Of a stretch of 64,000 bases of DNA, positions 33,840 through 45,065 are shown piece by piece. The DNA comes from Simmondsia chinensis. Taxonomy: Eukaryota > Streptophyta > Magnoliopsida > Caryophyllales > Simmondsiaceae. The notes below the pieces were generated by a model, which saw nothing but the letters and a program-made list of their open reading frames with translations, was not told the DNA's origin and made no database searches. The stretch covers positions 34,096,164 to 34,160,163 of the forward strand of contig JAGTTD010000011.1 of NCBI GenBank assembly GCA_018398585.1, read 5' to 3'. Position 1 is the first letter of the stretch. The number at the start of each line of letters is the position of its first letter. The position numbers were made by a program, and so were the translations under genes.

Positions 33840-34460
33840 TTTTTAAATTTTCAAAAATTAAATAATGAAAATAATTCAAAAATAATATTGAATAGATCCG
33901 TAGAAATCATTGTGGACTAAATTAAGTGTTTTTGTTAGTCAAAATCTCTCAATCGATTAATTTTTTCAGGTCATAGTAAATTATTTTATGTTTCTTTTAG
34001 TCATACATCCATTATATATTTCATATTTCAGGAATATATAAAGTTATATATAGATAAAAATAAGACTAAATAATATATTCTATTAACCAAATTAAAAATA
34101 GAGAGTTGGACCAGATAATAAAGCATAGTGAATAAAAAAAAGACAACGACTATTATTTGATGTAATATGGACGTGTCACATTAAAAACATAATATATGTT
34201 CAAAATTTGTATATAAAATGGTTTCTATTTTATAAATTTGTATATGATTCACGATTACTCAGAAAATGTTGAATTGAATCATATAACATGTAAGATTACA
34301 CAAAAGGAATTAATATTTTCCTCTTCTATTTGATGAGAAGTCAATTTTTCCTCAATGGAGCCTTTTATATATTTACATTCGTTGCAATGAAACTATATGA
34401 AAAAATAATAGAATCATGTCGACAAGAAAGAAAAGATCAATATATAAGCTATTTGGTTTT
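33840..34460. other. AT-rich intergenic DNA, nothing assigned
   Basis: No gene, RNA or repeat recognised. Confidence 0.4.
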
Positions 34461-34469
34461 AGCTAGGAG

Positions 34470-35530
34470 CCTCACTTGGACTTATATGTGGATCTCAGGT
34501 ATCTCAACTTTGTGGGTCAAGCCTAAAATACCCATTGAAAATTTAATATAGTATCAGAACGGGTGGATGATCCTAGGCACTTGTTTAACTCACGGTATGC
34601 TTGTAAAGTAGGGTGTATTTGAGTACCTCTCCAATGTTGGATCCGATTGGGCCGAGGAAGGACAGGGTTGTGTTTCAAGAAGACTTATATGTGAAGACAG
34701 TGTTAAGGACTCCACTTTCGAGTGTCTAGTTTAATCTCACATAAGAGTTGTAAAAGAAAATAGATTAATATATAATTCTAGTAGGTCACTTCACTTATTG
34801 CCAATTGATTTTAGAATAAAACTCCACTGAACATCATGTGTGCCAACTCCGTAGCCATGGCCTAAAAGACCCAATTGAAATTTGAAACCATTTATTACGC
34901 AGACTTTCAGGTGAATGCTAGTATTAAGAGCGATGATCCTGTTTAGTCGAAACTGCTAATATCAAGGCATTTCAGAAGGACTTTTGTAACTATTATTCAC
35001 TCTAAATTATATCATTATTTTATCGTTTAACACTTATCGTCGTGATAATAACAATACGAGCAGTAATCGTCAATTATAAAAGAATAATTTGGGGGGAGTG
35101 GTAGCGATTGTGGGGAATGAAGGGATTGAAAAGACTGGACATATGAGTTGAATGGAATGTAGTAATTATTGATAAGACAGAGATAGGGTTTTGCCATATT
35201 TATCGGGATGGGACTCGTTATTTGATGCGTTTATTATCTATGATTGCATGAACAATGATGCTTTTCTAGTTTATGTTCATTTTTTTTACCCTTTTTATCT
35301 TTGATATGACATTTACTCCACTTCAACTCTTCTTTCCCAGTTTACCCAACGTGTGTTATTTGGCAAAATCAAATGCCCATATTGTTAACAACTCCGTACC
35401 CGAGTCCAATATGAATTTTACGTAAAAGTTGTAGGTAAAAAAGGGTCAACATATAGGTCTAGTAGGTTACTTCACCTAATATCAGGATGAAACTCCGTAA
35501 GTTAGGCCTTAAAGTTCGGTAAAGATTAAC
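34470..35530 (+). mobile_element. cluster of Copia-type LTR and primer-site fragments
   Basis: Three partial, overlapping-in-content pieces: 34470-34600 (CTTATATGTGGATCTC, then TATAGTATCAGAACGGG, a primer-binding-site-like TGGTATCAGAGC variant), 34660-34870 (GTTAAGGACTCCAC, AGAGTTGTAAAAGAAAA, CACTTCACTTATTGCCAATT) and 35390-35530 (AAAGTTGTAGGTAAAAA, GTTACTTCACCTAATATCAG). The same phrases recur at 40060-40200, 49735-49830, 52230-52440 (minus) and 57340-57540 (minus). No coding remains. Confidence 0.55.
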
Positions 35531-35849
35531 ACCCTTGGTGATAAAAGATGGGTCCATTTCATATTTATATTCCAATGACAAATTGGGAATATATTCAAAC
35601 AAGATAAAGCTTGAGTTATATTCAATTTGTAGATATGTACTATATTGATAATGAACGTATAAAGCCTTAATATTGAATTAATTACCGTCATTAAATCAGT
35701 TTCAGTGATTATAACTTCCTAAGTTAACATCTAGCAATTCTAATTTCTTGTATGTAGAGCAACGGGTTGCTTTCTTCTACGAGAGTACTATTTCTCAATG
35801 CTTCTTGCATGTTTGTTATGCTCTATGTTAAAGTATAAAATCATTCATG

Positions 35850-35995
35850 TTTCTTAGGGACATAACTCGGCAGCTGAAAACTTTGGGAGCCTGAGAAGCT
35901 ACCCGGGTTCGATTCCCACCAAGTACATGTTGCTCCCCTTTAAAGGAGATTTCCCTCTCCCCAAGCCTTACCAGCATCAAAAAAAAAAGAAGAAA
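35850..35995 (+). mobile_element. tRNA-headed SINE with poly(A) tail, second family
   Basis: A perfect B box GGTTCGATTCC lies at 35906-35916 and an A-box-like TAACTCGGCAGCTG about 40 bases upstream. A body with CTCCCCTTTAAAGGAG and CCCTCTCC leads to an A-rich tail at 35980-35990. Short AATCATT repeats (35841-35847 and 36001-36007 region) may be the target duplication. Confidence 0.65.
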
Positions 35996-36019
35996 GAAAG
36001 AATCATTACTACACATTTA

Positions 36020-37480
36020 CTTATTAGCTTAAACTTTTAGATACTTGATTATTCGACATGATATCAGAGTTTGTTGACCGAGGTCATGAGTTCCATTCTC
36101 AACAACACGCACTCAAATTTAACAAGCATCAAGAACAATACAGGTGAGCTTGTACATTATCAACATTTCAAGTCAAAAGACATTTATGTAAAAAAATATG
36201 TTAAAACCATCTGACAGACAGACAGTTTCTTGACACTCAAAGAAAGGACCCTTGTGTGAAATATGATGGGGTTGACAAGAGAAACATATGTTTGACAATA
36301 AGAAGCCACCGGCCTAGGGTTTCAATAACTAGACTATTGAAGCGTAGCTAATATTGTGACCTAAAACCTACCCAACTATATATTATATTGTGACTTATCA
36401 ATTTAGATATAGGAGATGGGCTTTGTTCCATCAAAGTGTTAATTGTGTTGAAAATGACCTTAATGCTTGTTCATGTAGTACCCTCTCCCCTTTATATCTC
36501 TAAGGGGAATTTTGCCCCCATACCTTGTATCTCTCTTTTTTTTTCAACTTTCCACTATGGAGAGATTGGTTTTACACACTCATTTTTTTACTTGGAAGTG
36601 ACCCATTTGATGCATAGAGGTCAAACTATGAGGGAAAAAGAAAAACGAAGTGGGGAAAATGTGTGTATCGCCTGTCTTTTTACTGGGTGTTTCTGGGTTT
36701 GTGCTCGTATGGTGTTGGTGTTTCTAGTTGTGGTCAGCTTTGGATTCAAGACCCAGATTCATATTTGTCAAATATAATGTTTTGTTTGATCACTGAATCG
36801 TAGTTATTAATAACGAGGGGAATCGAAGGTGTTAGCTAGTTCAACTAGTAAGGTGTCTGGAAGGTGGTACTCTTCTAGGGAATGGAGGGATTAATGGGGT
36901 ATGAAGAGGGTTTCCAGAATTTGAAACCCAGTTGGACTTCTTACTATTTTAAAAATGAAATAGAGTAGAAATGCCTCGGATCCACAATACACTGACACGA
37001 ACTATTAGTGTTCCATTTGTTTAAGTCGTTCTCATATTTCTGGACTCTAGGATACTCAATACTGCAAATTGCTGCAGTTTAAGCAACTTTTATGCAGTAC
37101 GATATTGTCATTTCGAAATTGACACATTAAAATCTTTTCTTCGATTGCGATCTTCACCAAAGATAAGCATCCATCCACACACTTCTATTATGGACACAAC
37201 TCACACTAAACAATAGTTTGTGCATTTCATACAACTATTGTGGCTCAAAATTGCATTTCCTCACCTCCAAAAACCATTTACAAGAGCATTGACATAACCA
37301 AAACAAGGCTAGTATCATTGCTTGTAGTGTTGCTCCTTGTTACCATTTTCAGAAAGGGTCACTAGTGCTTTATTTCACAATTGCATTTGCTCCTCGATTT
37401 TCACATTTTGAAGGGTCGAGTTGGGTCAGAGTTTCTTACCCAACTTAACTGTATGTAGGTTGACCTGTTGTCTAGAAAAT
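36020..37480. other. intergenic, no gene found
   Basis: 36040-36150 (TTGATTATTCGACATGATAT, CAGAGTTTG) resembles an LTR/primer-site junction, and a relative lies in the last kinesin intron at 13430-13560. The 113-codon frame at 36436-36777 lacks recognisable domains or good codon structure, so it is not called. The remainder is unassigned. Confidence 0.4.
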
Positions 37481-37494
37481 TTGATTTAGGACAA

Positions 37495-37900
37495 CTGGTT
37501 GAAGAGTTCATGGAGCAATTGAACCGCTAGAAATCCAAAAAGTCAAGCCTGAAACACTAATCCACGACTGCAACTTCAAAATGCCATCACTTTTATGTGT
37601 GATGATTTATGGGGCCCGTTGCATATCAAAATGAATCTCACAAACCGAACTATGCAAACCCACCATTAGTTGTGCCTATTGTTTCCAAATTCTACCTTTA
37701 GACGTGTTTTTGAGTCACTTTTGTGTTCTATAGATAGTGTAGTGACATTTTTATAATTTTGTAATTTCAGAGTTTTGCTAATTTTCCTATAAATACTCCT
37801 TTATTTACAATTATGCTATCATTCCATCATTTCTTAATATCAAAACTCTACCATTTCTCTCTGTTTTTCCGTGGATTCCAAGTTGTGTTCGATCTTACGT
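37495..37900 (+). mobile_element. solo-LTR-like repeat, copy 2 of 3
   Basis: GAGTTCATGGAGCAATTGAA, GGGCCCGTTGCATATCAAAA, AACCGAACTATGCAAA, GTGTAGTGACATTTTTATA, TCAGAGTTTTGCTAATTTTC and then CTATAAATACTCC as a TATA element followed by a T/C-rich stretch. Collinear with the copies at 30370 and 47940. Confidence 0.6.
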
Positions 37901-37904
37901 TGCA

Positions 37905-38344
37905 GTTCAGCATTAATTTTTAAAAAAAGGGGAAAACAACCATATTTTATTTATTGATTTTTCACTTTTTGTTGAGTTGGGTGATAGGAGTTAGGCTAGT
38001 AACATGGAAGCACCACATGGAGAAGGTGAGTATGACTACAAAAGCAATGATTATAATAATGGTCCTACTGTTTGGGATTAGTTGACCCCATTTTGACAAT
38101 ACTTGGGGGCCCATTATTATTTTTACTTAATGGAGAGGAATACAAGTATACTGGGCCGGTGGGCCCCAGCCCATTTGATACTGGAGAGTATCAAATCTTT
38201 TTCATATTTGCATTTAGGTCCCCCACACAATCACATATTTTCTCTAGAAGCAGTCCCAATCCCCCATCATCCCCACACCACACGCCCCACCTTCTTCCTC
38301 TTCCTTTATTTCAACTTAGGCCATTAGGCCTAGCTCTTTTTATG
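37905..38344. other. unassigned region, possible old promoter-like sequence
   Basis: Contains GGGGGCCCATT, CTGGGCCGGTGGGCCCCAGCC and CAACTTAGGCC words. The frames at 38072-38362 and 38103-38327 overlap without domain content and are not called as genes. Confidence 0.3.
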
Positions 38345-38488
38345 TTTTTTTTCCCCCGATAACTAGCGACAAAAACACAATACAAAATAGACACCTTGTA
38401 CAAACGAGATTTGAGTCAAACTATGTTCAAGCGGGAATCAAAATAGAGACAAAAGTAATACAACTGACAAAAAAAAAAAAGAGGATTA
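38345..38488 (-). mobile_element. small retroposon with a 20-base target duplication
   Basis: TAGGCCTAGCTCTTTTTATG at 38325-38344 and TAGGCCTAGCTCTTTGTATG at 38489-38508 (one mismatch) flank 144 bases. The left end is a T run, so the element reads on the minus strand with a poly(A) tail. The phrase GATAACTAGCGACAAAA recurs as GATAATTAGCGACAGAG at 57018-57034, so it is a repeated family. Head type was not resolved. Confidence 0.7.
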
Positions 38489-38712
38489 TAGGCCTAGCTC
38501 TTTGTATGTGGTTCCAGTTAGATATAACAATGAGTTTCGGATTCATTTCTTTTACATTCGACATCTTAAGGATCGTAGTTGATTCAAATATGAGAAAGAC
38601 TTGACTAATTTATAGAAACTTAACCCAAATTCATATATTCCGTGGTATTGTAGCAGCAAGAGTCGAGAGAGTGAGTTAGAAAGAGAGAAGAGAAGATGAA
38701 GTGTGGCCAAAA

Positions 38713-38715
38713 TTC

Positions 38716-38759
<44 letters not shown>

Positions 38760-38795
38760 AAAAAAAATTCAGTGCTTCGAGGGTTCCCGTTATAA
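38713..38795 (-). mobile_element. severely 5'-truncated retroposon tail with expanded (CAA)n
   Basis: About 15 CAA units, then a run of A, then TTCAGTGCTTCGAGGGTTCCCG. On the minus strand this is the end of the shared core (CGGGAACCC...GCACTGAA) followed by (TTG)n, so it is a terminal fragment of the retroposon family rather than a plain microsatellite. Confidence 0.6.
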
Positions 38796-39135
38796 AATCA
38801 TGAATTTTTTTATATGTGTCTAAGTAGTATTAGATTGTTCGGTTATAAATCCTATCTATAAACTTAAAATTTTGGATAGTTGATTCTTTAATGTAGATAT
38901 ATAATAAGGACCTCGCAACATTTTCATCAAATAATACCCAAACAAAAAAAAAAAAATTTCACAAACCAGTGTCGAGGTAGACATGGTGTCTATGCGGACA
39001 CCCAATTCGAGGGCCCCTTTTTGAACAGTAAACCGTCGTGAAAACAACCACCATCTACTAAACCAGTTGCTACCCTACACAATGGAAAGAGACATTGAGT
39101 GTTACAGTCAAATTTCTTCAGCATATGTGAGGTCC

Positions 39136-39632
39136 TCTTGTGAAGAGTTGGATGGAAAGCTATTAGACAGGATCTCGTCTATCTCAACCTAAATAAGGAG
39201 ATGGTCCAAGATAGAGCTCAATATAGGATTAGTATAGGTGTAACCGATATAGCAGTTTAGGATCTACGAGCACTTCTAAGCTAGTACTAATACCCCAAGG
39301 CTTTTCACCTGCCTGTTTGACTTTTATGCACTTTTGCCGTGTATCGGTTGCTTCGTGTTTTTATTGTCTGTTGCCTTATTGTTGTACTGCATGCTCGCTG
39401 CTTATACTCTCTATATGCTCGCTATGTGGCATGGCATTTGCTCTTACACCTAGATGCTGTATGCTTTTGCTCTCATGCTTTTCATGCCTTGTATGCTTCT
39501 CAGGTTGGGGATTCTCAGAAACAGCCTCTCGTTAGGATAGTACCCTGAAGGGGTAAGGCTGCGTACATCCCATCTCTTTTAAAACTTGCTTATGCGGGAG
39601 ACTTTCAGGCACTAGATATATTGTTGTTGTTG
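39136..39632 (+). mobile_element. 5'-truncated RTE-type LINE with the shared (TTG)n 3' module
   Basis: Target-site duplication TATGTGAGGTCC at 39124-39135 and 39633-39644. The 5' part translates with small breaks to DLVYLNLNKEMVQDRA and ISIGVTDIA, matching the C-terminus of RTE LINE polyproteins and collinear with the copy at 57679. A 3' UTR rich in ATGCTCGCT/ATGCTTTTGC words follows. The shared core runs from CTCAGGTTGGGGATTCTCAG to GGCACTAGATATATTGTTG. Confidence 0.75.
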
Positions 39633-39659
39633 TATGTGAGGTCCGCCTGTAAATTTCAG

Positions 39660-42100
39660 TAAGATTTTATAATAAAACTAATTGACATTAGATACAGTAG
39701 AACAGCAAAGTAAATGTACTAGAGGGAATGTTGATGGGTAGGAAACAGGGGGAAGTTATCGGCCAACCATGGAGTGAAACGTAAAGCTTAGAATGAATGT
39801 AGGTGGCCCTAGTGAAAATAATACTATGCTAGTTCCTTTACGGCACTTTGCTTTATATTCCAAGTCCAAATCACAATCATTTCAACTCTTGAGTTTCCTT
39901 TCCCTGCCATTTTTCACTACTCATTTTTTGATCAGATGATATTGATCTTCTGGTCCTACCTCTCTCCATTCTTCAAGATGCTCTTCCGACTCGATACGTT
40001 TCTACTATTTTTTGATTTGACCGATAATGTCTCTGAGGACTTCCCCCGTGAGTCTAGTAAGTATTTCACATTAGGATTTTGAGAAGAGACTTTACCGGAT
40101 TATTCCACCTCATGTCAATTAATTTTAGGGAGGAATTTCACTTGGGCTTATATATGTATTTCATGTATGCCAATAAGCCTTGTGAAATTTCACACATGTA
40201 ACAATTTAAGCATAAAAAGGTATACGTGTGTTCTTACATGGGTTCTCGGGATAGAGTGAGCTGGAGTCTAGTTCTAAAAAGGGAGCCAGAGCGTAGAATT
40301 TGGGAACTTTTGGGAGACTTTTGAAAGAATCGACAAGGCTTGAGGTATGTTCTAATAAAATTTGCGGCAAGGTAGGTAGCGGCAGACACACATCTTGAGG
40401 TATCGAGGCGTATGGACCCATAACTTTATAACCCAACTTTTAGAAATATATATATATGTCCCGTATAAAAGATATATAACTAATTTATATATATTAACCC
40501 GTAAACCTACATCATAACTGGTCCATTAGCCTAATAAGACACACTCCTCAACTCTTACTATTTTATTTCTTTCAATTGTATAGATATTAATATAATTTTA
40601 TTTTTATATGTTCGTTATATATTCATATTTCTAATTTTAAAATTGATTAATTATAATATACATATATACTACAAACTCACTAACAGATAAACACACACAT
40701 ACACACACGAATAGTTATTATTGTGTTTATTATAATATGGACCCTGTATTATTAAATTCTTGGATCCTCCACTGTTGGCAGGCGAGCATTTATAAGACTA
40801 TAAGTGTTTGCCATGTGATGTGGGATATCGGGATTTCATAACCTATCTGATACTCAAGTTTTGAAATACGGTACTCAGCATTACATGACGAGAAACATTA
40901 AAGGTGAATAGCTTGGTTCTTACGTTGATGATCGAGCCAAAAGGGTACTTAGAGCTCTTTCCGAATTAGAGTTTCTAGCTTTGCCGGGGCATTTTATAAA
41001 ATTCTAGTATTTGCACAGTATTTGATATTAGAGTTTTTCGCCCATATTACTGTTAAGATGACTGAGATATATGACTATCGACAACATATATTCAAAAAGT
41101 CAAAACTCTAAATTACTTGCTTAGAATAATGTTGTACATTTCTATTTTGATTAAAAGAATAAAAAAAAAAAAGTCAATTTTTAATGACCACACAGAAATT
41201 CTCTCTCACTGTGTTTTTCGACCATGAAAACTTTCTCAACCAATTATTTAATAAAAGCACAAAATATGGATATAATAATTAGCAATTAAAAAAATCACCA
41301 ATTATTTAACAATTAAAAAAAATCACCAATTAAAGGTTTTTCTATCTATTATTAACAATTAAAAAAATCATCAAATATTTAACAAAAGCACAAAATATGG
41401 ATAAAATAAACGTAACAATTTACATGATAACTCTCCCTCAACTAGAGGGAAAAATCACAGCATCCAAACATATACCTTATTCACTATTGAATTTTGGAAA
41501 ATACCATGTTAAACCATAACTCAAAACTCACTCGTTTACTATCTCATACAAGCGTAACTTTGATACAGACAAGGAAAAGAACTGTCAAGCACTGTAACAT
41601 TAGTTAAAAATATAAACAAGTATAGTATTTAAAAAAAAAAAAAAAAAATTCAATCCCCAACAAGGAAGAAAATGAAAAAGATCTTATCTGAGATGCGAAT
41701 AATGAATATCGTGTTGTGGTAGAACCACTGTTCTAACAGACGATTTCGCCACTAGTCGCTTGCAGACAATATTATAGGTGGCCTTCCTCCAGGATTAACG
41801 AGATCCGACTGCTAATGTGCACTCGTTAGTCGCCGGGTAGGAGTGACAATACAGCCATTGTCCAAAGAATTGAAAGAGATAAGCATTGAGAGGAATTGCC
41901 GAGTTTTTTATTTTTCAGATAGGTTGAAACCTTAGAACAGTTGGGGTTATGTAGAGATAGAAGTGATTATCTGGAAGGGATGCCGTCCATCCCTAAAGGT
42001 CACCATTTTTTAATTCATGATATTAAATAATACACCTTAAAAAAGGGAGAAGTACATGGTATTTAACAAAAAGGATAGCTCTGTTCGGGAAGCGAAAGGC
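39660..42100. other. intergenic, no gene found
   Basis: 40060-40200 carries a fragment of the Copia-type family (CACCTCATGTCAATTAATTT, CTTATATATGTATTTC). 41280-41400 contains three short repeats of CAATTAAAAAAATCACCAA. The blocks at 40780-41000 and 41680-41900 are GC-richer but have no recognisable frame. Confidence 0.4.
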
Positions 42101-42129
42101 GAATTTATTTCTTGTCTCAACATTTTCCG

Positions 42130-42604
42130 TACACTCCAGGCGCTCTACACACTCTCTCAACATGCTTTTTTGCTTTTATCTTTTACCTTTTACATTCTGC
42201 TCTGGCTCCTATGTCCCTATGTCTCTATGTCTCTATGCTTCTATGCTTCGTTGCCCCCATGCTTCCATGCCTCTACGCGTATATGCTTACTTGCTAACTT
42301 GCTTACTTGCTTGTTTGTTTATTTACTTGCTCATATGCTTACATGCACACTTGCCTAGCATGATAAATGTACTTTACATGCTCTTCAAGCCTAGCATGAT
42401 AACTATACTTTACATGCTCTTCATACAGACGCTTTATATCTATAATAACTATCAAAACCATCAAAAATTAGGTTGAGGGTCCTCGGAAACAGCCTCTCAT
42501 CTGGGTCTTACCCTGATGGGGTAAGACTGTGTACATCCTACTCCTCCCAGATCCTGCGCAAGCGGGAGCCCTTGAGCCACTGGGTATATTGTTGTTGTTG
42601 TTGT
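42130..42604 (+). mobile_element. retroposon with LINE-like 3' UTR and the shared (TTG)n module
   Basis: Target-site duplication TCTCAACATTTTCCG (15 bases, identical) at 42115-42129 and 42605-42619. The 5' 340 bases are pyrimidine-rich, with repeated TATGTCTCTATG/TATGCTTACTTGCT words like the UTR of the 39136 copy. Next come AAAAATTAGGTTGAGGGTCC, TCGGAAACAGCCTCTC, the stem CATCTGGGT...ACCCTGATG, AAGACTGTGTACATCC, AAGCGGGAGCCCTTGAGCC and TTGTTGTTGTTGTTG. No LINE coding is left. Confidence 0.75.
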
Positions 42605-42619
42605 TCTCAACATTTTCCG

Positions 42620-43640
42620 AGAAAATATTTTCCCTAAAAGAAAACCCACGCCCATACCCGACATAGCAGGAGGCACGCCCACGCGTGCTTGTAGTTCCCA
42701 TCCATCTCCCACCCTCAACTTAATTCAAAAGGTTAACTTGAACCTCCTTGTTTAAAGTGAGGTTCTATTTACGATGTTTTTTTATATGGGATCAGTTACC
42801 AAGAACAAGTAGTTTTAAAAGACTTTAACTTGTGTCTTTTGCCAACAACATTGGCAAACAAAAAAGTTACAAGCGCTCCCATATGCAACGTTTGGACATA
42901 AAATAACAAATCCTCAATTAAAGTATCTGAATATGACTCTTTTCATGCTCGATAACACAAGCACACGTGATTCATATACAAACACTCTCAATCTATTTTC
43001 TCGATGTTCCTCGATTGGGAACCCCTTATGTATTCACCCATCCTCTTACATTTTTCTTTGTCACCATCGTCGATTTCCTTTAAAAAAAAAAAAAAAAAAA
43101 ATCCTAAAACCACTCATTTTATCACTGAATATTTTTTCCTATTTCTTTCATTTTCCTTTTTTATTTAATTTTCATAATACTAATTGTGAGACATAACACT
43201 CAACATCAACTTACATGGAACTTATTCATTATGATTCAGATTTTGATAATTATTATTAGATATACATGTATATGTGAGCAAAATATATCTTGCCCAACGT
43301 AGATACGTGTAAAAGCTTAGCCCTAGAAAACACTTAAAGGCTAGTTTTTGAATGAGTTAGTTTCCGATATTCAATTTTTATCCCAAAAAGAATGTTGTTC
43401 TATCACTCGAATAATTATTTTGATGCTGCCCACTTTCACGACTTCGACATCCTTTATAATTTGTTTCTAATTAATCCTTTAGATAAATCACATTGAACTC
43501 ATGAAAAGACGATAAGAACAACGACTCACTTCTTGATCAAAGTAGAAGATTAGAGAATCTAAAGTAATTTTCAATTCCAAAACATAGTTAAAGTAGTTAG
43601 AGTTATAAAAGTTCTCCTATTGTGTGTGTGTGTGTATATA
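42620..43640. other. intergenic, no gene found
   Basis: Contains a homopolymer A run at 43083-43101 and a (GT)n/(TA)n microsatellite at 43622-43644 that abuts the next element. Nothing else assigned. Confidence 0.4.
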
Positions 43641-43643
43641 TAT

Positions 43644-44592
43644 AGGGGTGCACACAGTCCGGTTTGGCAGTTTATGGTTGTCAAACCGGACCAAACAGTA
43701 AAAATACGGCTTGACAATTTTTTAAGCCAAAACCAAACCGTTTTATCTCATAAACCAAACCGGACCAAACCGTAATTACGGTCCGGTCCGGTCCGGTTTA
43801 TGGTTTTAACTATTATAGTAAAAAATTATTATTAACACTAATATAAACATAATTTGATCAATATTAAAATCATCATTCACTACAAAAACATTAAAAAAAA
43901 AAAAATTTTACTTCTTTTCCTAATTAATAGTATAATATATGTTTATACTATATACTACATAAATAAAAATTACAAACAATACATAAAATTAGTTTATTAA
44001 ATTCAGTAGTAACTTTTTTTGGAAAATTCAGTAGTAACATTGGGCCTGTTAAAATTTTTGTTAAGTTGTTAATGAAATATTTAGTGGTTTAGTCACAGAT
44101 TGAGTTAAATTAGATCAACGAGTGGATATTACTTGCATCTGATATAATTCTGTTGTTAAAAATTACATCATTACCTTAAGTTAAATTTGACCAAATGACT
44201 AAATTGATATAATATAAATTATAAAGGGACTAAATTTACATAATTAAAAGTATAAGGCTTAAATTAATACGATCAAAAAAGTACAAAGACTTTTGATGTA
44301 AATAACCCTAATTATTTTTATCAGGTTATCAAGTAAATTTTGCCACTAACATAACTTGTTATGATTTGGATGATATAAATAATCATTAAATTCTTTAGTT
44401 TATGATTTTTATGGTTTATGGTTTAGGTTTGGTTTTAAACCAAACCAAATCTAAACCGTAAATCCTAAAAACTAAAGTTTTCTAAACCAAACCATAATTT
44501 TTCAAACTATAAACCAAATTAACCAAACCAAACCGTAATTTATGGTTTGGTCCAGTTTAGATTACGATTTAAACCGTATTTTGTATACCCCT
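43644..44592. mobile_element. hAT-like MITE of about 950 bases with AAACC subterminal repeats
   Basis: The left end AGGGGTGCACACAGTCCGG and the right end, read inverted, AGGGGTATACAAAATACGG are inverted repeats. The subterminal regions are packed with AAACCAAACCGG / CCGGTTTATGG words in both orientations. It is inserted in a TA-rich microsatellite, which hides the target duplication. No coding capacity. Confidence 0.7.
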
Positions 44593-44694
44593 ATATATAT
44601 ATATATATAATAAAGGTATATATTTGACTATTAAATTCTTACAAAGTGAAAAGGGGAAGGAAGTGTAGAAGTCAAATACGTTTAGTAAAAGAGC

Positions 44695-45065
44695 AATCAA
44701 CCTTATTTGGTTGCCATATAAATTAAATTCCCTACAAAAAGTTATATTTTGCAGGAATTTAATTTCAATATCAACATTTTAAGAAGTGGGTAAAGGATAT
44801 TTGGCTGTCGGGATGGAAAATAAAACTTCCTTGGAAAAGCAAGTTAAAAATAAAGGAATTAGAACTTACCTAGGGGGCTAGGTGAGTAATTCCTACGTTT
44901 TGAAGGAATTAAAAATTGCAAAATAATTTCTACTTCTCGCATTTTACCGGCTTCCTACCATCCAAACAAGAGTCCAAATCTATATTTCCCAAAAAATTTT
45001 ACTTCCTGCATTTATTTCTTGCATACCAAACGGATAAATAAATAATGGGAAGGAGTGATATGAGA
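44695..45065. mobile_element. MITE-like element, family shared with 29285 and 48355
   Basis: Starts TTATTTGGTTGCCATA, contains GAACTTACCTAGGGGGCTAG, GTGAGTAATTCC and TTTTGAAGGAATTAAAAATT, and ends near TTGCATACCAAACGG, which is roughly inverted to the start (TTTGGT...ACCAAA). Confidence 0.55.

Noticed and set aside
36436..36777. 113-codon frame as a possible small gene
   Set aside because: No domain, no promoter signals and biased only by local T-richness; chance open frame.
42056..42358. 100-codon Leu/Cys-rich frames
   Set aside because: Product of the pyrimidine-rich reiterated tract inside the retroposon at 42130-42604.
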